Positions 1 to 5,529 of a stretch of 16,779 nt of DNA are shown here, in pieces. The position numbers were made by a program, and so were the translations under genes. Each line of letters begins with the position of its first letter. The stretch's first letter is position 1. Location of the stretch: NCBI GenBank assembly GCA_964398215.1, contig CAYNNP010000145.1:1-16779 (forward strand), in the 5' to 3' direction. The stretch comes from CAYNNP01 sp964398215 (lineage in GTDB: Bacteria > Planctomycetota > Planctomycetia > Pirellulales > Pirellulaceae). The notes under the pieces were generated by a model, which saw only the letters and a list, made by a program, of their open reading frames with translations, had not been told where the DNA came from and searched no databases.

Positions 1-132
1 ACGTGCCGGAACAGCGCAAACGCCTCCATTGTGTCGCAGAGATTACACTATCAACCACGTTTCTACTTGCGTCTGAAGTTCCGGCAATTGCAGCGTTTGC
101 TCGGTCCGGCCTACAACCAAAATCGCAACTCC
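1..132. repeat. Long direct repeat, copy A (cut by window start)
   Basis: These 132 bases recur at 222-353 with a single mismatch (C at 118, A at 339). The spacing is 221 bases, so this looks like a partial tandem duplication with that period. Because the match begins at the first base of the window, the true left boundary and any further copies upstream are not visible. The right-hand part (about 67-132) contains blocks TTCCGGCA and GGTCCGGCCTACA that also occur in inverted orientation at 165-233. No gene is proposed here. Confidence 0.95.
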
Positions 133-164
133 AAAAAGGGTTAGCGAGGGACCGCGCTCACGCG

Positions 165-233
165 TTCTGAAGTTGCGGTTTTTCATGTGGTGTTTGGTGT
201 AGGCCGGACCAAGGACGCGATACGTGCCGGAAC
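165..233 (+). repeat. Inverted related repeat unit between the two direct copies
   Basis: Read forward, this stretch has the ordered blocks AGTTGCGGTTTTT, TGTAGGCCGGACC (198-210) and TGCCGGAAC (225-233). The reverse complements of 67-132 and 288-353 carry the same blocks in the same order (AGTTGCGATTTTT, TGTAGGCCGGACC, TGCCGGAAC) with different spacer lengths. It is therefore a third, inverted and more diverged member of one intergenic repeat family. The paired CCGG-centred blocks could fold as hairpins, as REP-type elements do. Assignment to a named family is not possible from the sequence alone. Confidence 0.75.
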
Positions 234-353
234 AGCGCAAACGCCTCCATTGTGTCGCAGAGATTACACTATCAACCACGTTTCTACTTGCGTCTGAAGT
301 TCCGGCAATTGCAGCGTTTGCTCGGTCCGGCCTACAACAAAAATCGCAACTCC
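222..353. repeat. Long direct repeat, copy B
   Basis: This is the second copy of the 132-base repeat at 1-132, with one mismatch. It ends 36 bases before the stop codon of the YTV-type gene at 389. An open frame runs through it on the plus strand (224-460), but it follows the repeat and then the antisense of the YTV gene. It has no recognisable protein features, so the region is treated as non-coding repeat. Confidence 0.95.
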
Positions 354-388
354 GAAACTCAGGCGTCGCATCACCAAATTTTGGGTTT

Positions 389-1996
389 CTAGATTTCGCG
401 AGCCAAAGACGAATTCCATTTGACGCGCCAAGCGGCTTCGATAACGTTGGGCTCACTTAGCGTCGGTTGTTTGATTGGGTCGCCGTCGCGAGGATCAGAC
501 AATTCAAGAAAGTCGTCGTCCTTGGTTGGGTCCGAATCTGAACCAGAATCCGAATCGGAAGTTGTTGGTTCCGGTTCAGGATCTGAAATCACCGCTTTCA
601 TCACTGTCCGGGGCCGCGAGTCAAAATTCTGTGGTGCGGAGAGCTCTGAAGGGGTTTCAGGCTGCGAGACGATGGAAGTTGATGGAATTGACGTTGCGAT
701 GTTTCCTGCGAACGATGAATAACCTGCATGAACAATCGCTGGACTGAATGGATCGTGGTAGGCCAGTGGCGTTCGAGTGACGACCTGGCGTGGAACCATA
801 ATCTGTTCTGTGTACGGAACAAATTGTTCGCGAGTCACTGGAGTGCGAACGGTTTCTGTGATTTGTTCGGTGTCGTAGTACTGGACCTGAACAGGTTGCT
901 TGAGCGTTTCGTAAACCATCCTGGTTGATTGAACAGGGATCTTGCGAACCTTGGTTTCGGTCACCCATTTCTGTTGTTGCACAGGCACTTTGCGAGTCAG
1001 CGTACGCGTAACAGGTCGCTGAACAACGTAAGGCACTTTGCGGACTTCGGTTACTGGAACCATTCGTGTCGTTTGCACAGGTACTTTTTGAGTGAAGTAG
1101 TCTGTCTGCAATCGAGTTCGCTGAACCGGCACGTTTTGGGTCACGATATCCGTTTGCATTTTCTGAACTTGAACAGGCACTTGGACCTGCTGAACCTCTG
1201 GCATGTACGAAGTACGTGCGAACTGCTGTTGGATGTAGTTGGGTCGATAGCTGTACTGTGTTTGTACAGTTGGCGGTGTGTACTGTTGGGTGTAGACGGG
1301 AGCTCCGCGTAGCCGTGCGAAGAATCCTAGTGGGCCAGGCGTCGCGTATGCCCCGCGTTGCCATCCAGTCCCATATCGCACTTGTCCAGGCAAGACAGTT
1401 TGTTCGGCGACATAGCCGCCTGCGTCAACCGTTCGGTTCTGTACCGTTGTGACAGGACGCAATGTTGTGTACTGCTGTGTCCGCATCTGAGTCTCAGTCA
1501 CCGGGCGCTGGACTGCATAGCGTTGTTGGTAGTACTGCGTTTCCGTGATCGGACGTTGGACCGCGTATCGCTGGTCGTAAAATTGAGTTTCGACGACAGG
1601 CTTGAAGGTCGTGTACTGCTGTTGTCGCTCGGCGGTTTCGGTAACGTACTGTGTTTGGGTATACGTTTCGTCGTGCATGGAAGTTTCCACGACAGGCTTC
1701 CAAACGGTGTACTCCTCTTCGCGATATTTAGTTTCGGTTACAGGCCGCGCGACACGGTATTCACGTTCTTCGGTACGAGTCTTCAAAACAGGACGCATTC
1801 GTGTGACCTGCTGATCAACAAACTCAGTGGAGTACGATTTTCGAAATCTCTGGATGGTTTGCGGCTGCATAACCGTTTCGTAGTTCAGCCGATAGGAGGG
1901 CTCGAAACAGGATGGTGCTTGCGCATTTGCTTCAATGGCAATGAAGCAGGCGCAAGCGGCAAGGATTGCAAGGCGGCAAGTTGTTGAATTCGTCAT
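389..1996 (-). CDS. Secreted YTV-type repeat protein (planctomycete-specific)
   Basis: A protein of 535 residues starting at the ATG at 1994-1996. The frame stays open to a TTG at 2170, but a signal peptide begins at this ATG: a positive start, a hydrophobic stretch at about 9-22, then a likely cleavage site near ANA/QA (residues 23-27). Two blocks of exact 16-residue repeats follow. Residues 64-190 have units of the form Y-x-V-x-R-P-V-x-E-T, with Tyr at 80, 96, 112, 128, 144, 160 and 176. Residues 273-408 have units starting V-P-V-Q, with starts at 273, 289, 305, 321, 337, 353, 369, 385 and 401. A Gly/Pro/Tyr/Gln-rich linker separates them, and residues 471-507 form an Asp/Ser/Glu-rich acidic tail. 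This matches the YTV domain described in planctomycetes and linked to their cell envelope. The role is unknown; a structural surface protein is inferred. An LAAC lipobox-like string at residues 12-15 lies too early to be convincing. Confidence 0.85.
   Translation of the reverse strand: MTNSTTCRLAILAACACFIAIEANAQAPSCFEPSYRLNYETVMQPQTIQRFRKSYSTEFVDQQVTRMRPVLKTRTEEREYRVARPVTETKYREEEYTVWKPVVETSMHDETYTQTQYVTETAERQQQYTTFKPVVETQFYDQRYAVQRPITETQYYQQRYAVQRPVTETQMRTQQYTTLRPVTTVQNRTVDAGGYVAEQTVLPGQVRYGTGWQRGAYATPGPLGFFARLRGAPVYTQQYTPPTVQTQYSYRPNYIQQQFARTSYMPEVQQVQVPVQVQKMQTDIVTQNVPVQRTRLQTDYFTQKVPVQTTRMVPVTEVRKVPYVVQRPVTRTLTRKVPVQQQKWVTETKVRKIPVQSTRMVYETLKQPVQVQYYDTEQITETVRTPVTREQFVPYTEQIMVPRQVVTRTPLAYHDPFSPAIVHAGYSSFAGNIATSIPSTSIVSQPETPSELSAPQNFDSRPRTVMKAVISDPEPEPTTSDSDSGSDSDPTKDDDFLELSDPRDGDPIKQPTLSEPNVIEAAWRVKWNSSLAREI
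773..1180 (-). repeat. Second 16-residue (48-base) protein repeat block of the YTV gene
   Basis: This encodes residues 273-408 of the YTV-type protein: eight full units and a partial ninth, all in an exact 16-residue register. Most begin V-P-V-Q or a close variant. In several the middle reads as T-R-M or Q-K-M and the end as T-x-x-R/K. The bases have diverged while protein period and pattern are kept, so selection acts on the protein repeat. Confidence 0.85.
1427..1807 (-). repeat. First 16-residue (48-base) protein repeat block of the YTV gene
   Basis: This encodes residues 64-190: eight units at a strict 16-residue spacing, with consensus Y-x-V-x-R-P-V-x-E-T-x-x-x-x-Q-x. The units starting at Tyr144 and Tyr160 are almost identical, suggesting recent duplication. 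A degenerate further unit may precede it at residues 48-63. The Pro register does not continue into the second block, since the linker breaks the 16-residue phase. Confidence 0.85.
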
Positions 1997-2332
1997 CTTT
2001 CGGCGGTCAGCTCTGGTAAAGGAGTCTTCTGGCGCTAGGCCCACGGTCGCTGCTGAAGTGTAAAGACAGCGCGCAACACAGGCCACTACCTTCAAGGTTA
2101 CGCACCACTTGAGCCAATAGAATAAGAAACCCACAAAAATCATCTTTTTCAGCTGATTATCGGCCCTCAAAACTAGCCAGACTTCCCCAGCTGTCGATCA
2201 GATGCTCTTCCGCGCAAGCCGGACACTTTGCATAGTCGGTGTGATCCGTACAGGCGATAGCATTTGCCACCATTCAAGATGCTGGGCCGAGAAACTATTC
2301 TGAGCATTCAATTTCCACCGAGGGTTCAACTG
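1997..2332. other. Divergent intergenic region, YTV gene / BshB1-like gene
   Basis: These 336 bases separate the starts of two divergent genes and must contain their promoters unless transcription comes from elsewhere. I found no convincing -35/-10 pair, riboswitch, RNA gene or small coding sequence. The YTV frame is open on the minus strand up to 2170 and encodes a hydrophobic stretch, but there is no Shine-Dalgarno at its ATG (2141-2143). The signal peptide at 1996 makes that extension unlikely to be translated. A short imperfect palindrome (ACCTTCAAGGT) lies near 2090-2100. Confidence 0.5.
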
Positions 2333-3067
2333 ATGACAAATGATGCGACTGAAAACCTGGATGTGATCGCTGTTGGTGCCCACCCTGATGACGTCGAAAT
2401 CGCGTGTGGCGGAACACTGGCAAAACTAGCAAGCCAAGGGTACCGGGTCGGGATTGTTGATCTGACCGACGGCGAACCCACGCCCAACTCACCGAGCCCT
2501 GAGGTTCGCTTGGCAGAGGCTGACAAGGCTGCTGAAGTGCTTTGCATTGCCAAGAGGATTCAACTGGGTTTACCCAATCGACGACTGTTTGACGACTTTG
2601 AGAACCGAGTTGCGTTGGCGAAAGTCTTTCGCGTTTACAAACCAACAGTCGTGATCGGATTTGGTGACAAAACACCCTTGGCATCTCCCGACCACCAGCA
2701 AGCCATGATGCTGACCGACGCGGCGGTTTTTTACAGCCGGCTAACAAAGTGGGATCAGTACTTCGATGGATTGCCAGTGCATACCATCAGTCGACAACTG
2801 TACTTTCGGCTGGCCGTTGATCCGATCACGATTCCTGGCAACGCATTTCATACGATCGTTGATATCAGTGAAACGATCCAGCAAAAGCTCGAATCGATTC
2901 GATGTTACCACACGCAATTTGATCACAAACCAGGGATCATCCAGCGCGTGTCCGCTGCGGCAACGATGACTGGTTCGTTATCCGGAGTTGCAGCGGCAGA
3001 ATCGTTCGCAGCCGCCAAGCCGTTTGCAGTGGATGATTTGATGCTGGTTATGAATGCAAAGTCTTGA
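2333..3067 (+). CDS. PIG-L family zinc deacetylase, BshB1-like
   Basis: A 244-residue cytoplasmic enzyme of the PIG-L/LmbE fold, which removes N-acetyl groups from amino sugars. The motif AHPDDVE (residues 16-22) supplies zinc ligands His17 and Asp20 and the catalytic base Asp19. His121 in SPDHQQA is the third expected ligand. The sequence follows BshB1 more closely than other branches: CGGTLAKLASQG, VDLTDGE and the C-terminal E-x-F-x-x-x-K-P-F-x-V-D-D-L pattern (residues 223-236). BshB1 deacetylates GlcNAc-malate in bacillithiol synthesis. No bshA or bshC is present here, so the substrate is uncertain. The ATG at 2333 is chosen over the one at 2264 because it begins just before the conserved core and has a weak GAGGG site 8 bases upstream. 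It sits upstream of the WYL regulator, 150 bases apart, on the same strand. Confidence 0.85.
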   Translation: MTNDATENLDVIAVGAHPDDVEIACGGTLAKLASQGYRVGIVDLTDGEPTPNSPSPEVRLAEADKAAEVLCIAKRIQLGLPNRRLFDDFENRVALAKVFRVYKPTVVIGFGDKTPLASPDHQQAMMLTDAAVFYSRLTKWDQYFDGLPVHTISRQLYFRLAVDPITIPGNAFHTIVDISETIQQKLESIRCYHTQFDHKPGIIQRVSAAATMTGSLSGVAAAESFAAAKPFAVDDLMLVMNAKS

Positions 3068-3217
3068 ATGTCACAAAGTGCTCGGAAATCCTATCAATCA
3101 TTGATTTTTTTCTGGTGACAAGTCTGGTCAGCCAAGGTGATCAGGCAGGCTTCCCTCAGCACTGATCGTTGGCGACAATGATCGCGACACGAATGCCTTT
3201 GTTTGCAGGGATAGAAA

Positions 3218-4246
3218 ATGGCTCGAAACGAACAACTGATACGTCAGCACAAACTACTTCAGCTACTGGAAATCTCGCGGTTTGGTCGCACGTTGCCAGA
3301 ACTGCGAGACGAGCTGGTCGCTGACTTGGGTCTTTCGACTCTTCATGAAAGGACCGTGCGTCGCGATTTGGAGGCACTGCAAGCCGCCGGGTTTGATATC
3401 CAGCACGACAACGTCGAACGGGGCCGAGTTTACAAGCTGGGAAAAAATTCCACCGGTGTTCACGAGATTGGAATCTCTGCGACCGAACTGATTGCATTGT
3501 CGATTGGTCGTGAACTGTTGTTTCCACTGATGGGCACACAGTACTGGCGTGGCATCGAAACGTTCTGGAATAAAATCCAAGAATCGGTGCCCAACGGGGT
3601 CTTTGATCACTACGCCCGTTATCGAAAAACGCTGCATGTCTTTGGCACTCCCAGCAAGACGTACGAACAACACGAAGGCATGCTGAAAACCATCAACCGT
3701 GCGATCTTGGAGCATCGTGTGGTTGAAATCGAATACGAATCGACCGGCAAACCGGCTTCCGTCCGGCGCATCGAACCCTACGGTTTGGCTGTATACCAAA
3801 GCAGCATTTACATCATCGCGGCTGCGCCAGAAGTCGAAGACCCAACGCAACGTTTACGCAATTGGAAACTCGATCGCTTCAAGCACGCGACTGCTCTGGA
3901 CGAATATTTCAAACCCGATCCCGACGTTGATGTCTCGGCGTACTTGGGCAAGAGCATTGGGATTTTTTCTGGCGAGTCGCCAACCCTAGTCAAGATTCGG
4001 TTGGATGAGAAAGCGGCGCGTTGGGTGAGTGAAGATCCATGGCACCCAGAACAAAATTTAGAGTCCGATGACGATGGATCCGCGATACTGACCGTACCTG
4101 TTTCACATCCTCGTGAAGTGCTACCAAAAGTGCTTTCGTTGGGCGCTGGCGCGGAGGTTTTGGAGCCAAAAGAGTTTCGCGACGCGGTCAGCGAGGCGGT
4201 GACACAGATGGCAACGCATTACTGCACCGAAGGCCAAACGGCATAG
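3218..4246 (+). CDS. WYL-domain transcriptional regulator (HTH + WYL + WCX)
   Basis: A 342-residue DNA-binding regulator. Residues 5-75 form a winged helix-turn-helix of the DeoR/HTH_11 kind, with the R-T-V-R-R-D-L-E-A-L signature (45-54) typical of YafY/PafBC-like proteins. Residues about 155-225 are the WYL domain: VVEIEYES, then RRIEPYGLAVYQSSIYIIAA, then RNWKLDRF. The usual W-Y-L triplet is replaced by I-Y-I (residues 197-199). Residues about 255-335 match the C-terminal WCX extension. WYL domains are thought to sense nucleic-acid or nucleotide ligands; the targets here are unknown. The ATG at 3218 has AGGG 7 bases upstream. Its last 28 bases overlap the 3' end of the opposite-strand GGCT-like gene. 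Confidence 0.93.
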   Translation: MARNEQLIRQHKLLQLLEISRFGRTLPELRDELVADLGLSTLHERTVRRDLEALQAAGFDIQHDNVERGRVYKLGKNSTGVHEIGISATELIALSIGRELLFPLMGTQYWRGIETFWNKIQESVPNGVFDHYARYRKTLHVFGTPSKTYEQHEGMLKTINRAILEHRVVEIEYESTGKPASVRRIEPYGLAVYQSSIYIIAAAPEVEDPTQRLRNWKLDRFKHATALDEYFKPDPDVDVSAYLGKSIGIFSGESPTLVKIRLDEKAARWVSEDPWHPEQNLESDDDGSAILTVPVSHPREVLPKVLSLGAGAEVLEPKEFRDAVSEAVTQMATHYCTEGQTA

Positions 4247-4650
4247 CCTTGCGCGTTCGGTTGTAGCAATTCGAATTTGTCGTATCTCGGGTCGCTGGCG
4301 TAATGATAGGTCCAAGCGTCCCCGAGCGTTTCGCCGTCGTAGTCAACAACCTTGCAAACCACGCGCTCGTACAAATTCGCAGTTCTTGGTTGGTTGTAGA
4401 CTTCGATTTGATCAAGCCGCCACAAGACCTGTTGAATTTCATCGGCTTTGAATTCCCAGAGTTCTCCAGCGACTAAATCATCACCGGGCTTCAAAGCCGG
4501 ATAATCATCACGGCCGAACAATGCTCCCAAGACAGCCGCATCTCTGATGGTTTTTGGTTCGTGTGGCCATGCGTGTTCGCGACACTGGCCTCGTTTGAGC
4601 GTGCCGTAGACAAAGACTTGGTGGATCGACAATGTTGGTGGGTCTTGCAT
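4219..4650 (-). CDS. Gamma-glutamylcyclotransferase-like (GGCT/AIG2 family) protein
   Basis: A 143-residue cytoplasmic protein of the GGCT-like fold. The N-terminal VFVYGTLKRG (residues 12-21) is the family's phosphate/peptide-binding loop. Glu83 in LDQIEVY is at the place of the conserved catalytic glutamate, and the C-terminal DAWTYHY strand (111-117) is typical. Members convert gamma-glutamyl amines or peptides to 5-oxoproline, but the exact substrate of this bacterial subgroup cannot be told from sequence. It starts 18 bases after the stop of the YaiI-like gene and is probably co-transcribed with it. There is no obvious Shine-Dalgarno. Its 3' end overlaps the WYL gene by 28 bases tail to tail. 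Confidence 0.88.
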   Translation of the reverse strand: MQDPPTLSIHQVFVYGTLKRGQCREHAWPHEPKTIRDAAVLGALFGRDDYPALKPGDDLVAGELWEFKADEIQQVLWRLDQIEVYNQPRTANLYERVVCKVVDYDGETLGDAWTYHYASDPRYDKFELLQPNAQGYAVWPSVQ

Positions 4651-4668
4651 TGGCTATCTGCTGGAATG

Positions 4669-5136
4669 CTACTCAGGCTTTGAGTGCAGTTTGCGCAAGC
4701 GAGTGATCGTTCGATCGAGTCCGTTCGCAAAATCTTGGATGTCTCGTTTGGCCAATGGTGGCGGTCCGCTGGTTTCCATTCCGAAGGAGCGAAACTGTTC
4801 CATCAAATCCCGCGCCGCCAAACGTTCATGAACATTTTTGTCGTCATAGACCTCGCCGCGCGGCCCTAATGCGATCGCATTTTTCTCCACTACTCGGGCG
4901 GCCAATGGAATGTCAGCGGTCACCACCAAATCGCCTTCCGCGACCAGCTGAACGATTTTGTCATCGGCAACATCAGCACCTTGAGGCACCGTGATAAGTT
5001 TGACCAAATCGGACTTGGGGATTTCCATCCGTTGATTGGCCACCAGGATGACGGGCAACTCCAATCGTTTTGAAGTGCGAAACAAAATCTCCTTGATCGC
5101 GACAGGACACGCGTCAGCGTCCACCCAAATTCGCAT
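4669..5136 (-). CDS. yaiI: YaiI/YqxD family protein (DUF188, UPF0178)
   Basis: A protein of 155 residues from the ATG at 5134-5136, close in length to E. coli YaiI. Strong signatures are WVDADACP at the N-terminus, VLVANQ, VADDKIV, the block GDLVVTADIPLA, LGPRGEVY and the C-terminal SGPPPLAKRDIQDFA. The paired aspartates of DADAC and the TADIPLA aspartate suggest a PIN-like nuclease fold, but no activity is established for the family. The start is ambiguous. The ATG matches family N-termini, but AGGGA lies 8 bases upstream of an in-frame TTG at 5140-5142, which would add two residues (Met-Gly). It probably forms a two-gene unit with the downstream GGCT-like gene. Confidence 0.93.
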   Translation of the reverse strand: MRIWVDADACPVAIKEILFRTSKRLELPVILVANQRMEIPKSDLVKLITVPQGADVADDKIVQLVAEGDLVVTADIPLAARVVEKNAIALGPRGEVYDDKNVHERLAARDLMEQFRSFGMETSGPPPLAKRDIQDFANGLDRTITRLRKLHSKPE

Positions 5137-5142
5137 TCCCAA

Positions 5143-5529
5143 ATCACAATTCCCTATTCAATGCCATGATCTCCGCCCTTTGTTTTGAATTCTAATTCTG
5201 TCTGGTGGCCGACGCCACCAGCCAGGGTTGTGTCCGCCTCCGGCTTTTTTGTTGCGTTGTGGATGTACATCAAGGCCGGAGAGTCTGTGAGTTTTTTGTT
5301 TTGTGAGCGGCACGGCGATAGCCGCCGTTTTTGCGGCGTTCAACTTTTGCGCAAATTAGCCCACAACCACCTTAGTAGCCCATGGCTTCAGCCTTTTGAA
5401 GTTGCGCTTTTCCGTCAGGCATTGGTTTTTGGCAACCCGAAGCGTGAGCGCGAGTGTCTATCAAGCCAAGTCGCGGGTTCTGAGAAAGCTGCGTCAACGC
5501 GTCGCCGAACTACCCGAATAGTTCTTGAA
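5143..5529. other. Gene-free stretch with hairpins and repeat-like sequence
   Basis: These 387 bases between the end of the cytochrome-type gene and the YaiI-like gene hold no convincing gene. They contain a perfect 8-bp hairpin at 5202-5221, a 5-bp GC hairpin at 5323-5338 and a C-T-T-C-A/T-G-A-A-G inverted pair at 5386-5401. They also share words with the repeat region at the window start: the 17-mer at 5397-5413 matches 168-184 at 15 positions, and GCGTGAGCGCG at 5442-5452 is the reverse complement of part of 153-164. The yaiI promoter should lie here, but I could not place it. An open plus-strand frame (5185-5901) runs into the antisense of the cytochrome gene and is not coding. Confidence 0.55.
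5202..5221. repeat. Perfect 8-bp stem hairpin in intergenic region
   Basis: CTGGTGGC at 5202-5209 pairs with GCCACCAG at 5214-5221 across the 4-base loop CGAC. Neither strand has a T-tract directly after it, so it is not a standard intrinsic terminator. It may be part of a dispersed intergenic repeat. Confidence 0.7.

Noticed and set aside
224..460. Plus-strand open frame of 78 codons over the repeat and the end of the YTV gene
   Set aside because: It is made of intergenic repeat sequence plus antisense of a real gene, has no Shine-Dalgarno and shows no protein family features.
657..1364. Long second minus-strand frame inside the YTV gene
   Set aside because: The 48-base repeats keep alternative frames open. 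Its composition is not protein-like, and the main frame has the signal peptide and repeat conservation.
773..1807. Regularly spaced 48-base repeats as a possible CRISPR array
   Set aside because: The period is in-frame protein coding, the units are diverged in DNA, there are no identical repeats with unique spacers, and no cas genes are near.
1950..1961. LAAC lipobox in the YTV signal peptide
   Set aside because: The Cys comes only six residues after Arg8, too soon for a lipoprotein signal; an ordinary Sec cleavage near residue 25-27 fits better.
1997..2170. N-terminal extension of the YTV protein to the TTG at 2170
   Set aside because: A typical signal peptide begins at the ATG at 1996. 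The extension would put it internal, and no ribosome site supports the earlier starts.
3093..3111. ATCAATCATTGAT followed by a T-run as terminator of the BshB1-like gene
   Set aside because: The inverted arms leave only one loop base and the stem is AT-rich, so any hairpin would be very weak. The downstream gene is on the same strand and may be co-transcribed.
5311..5332. GC-rich hairpin with short T-run as intrinsic terminator
   Set aside because: The T-run is on the plus strand, where no gene reads into it; the minus strand, which is transcribed here, has no T-run after the stem.
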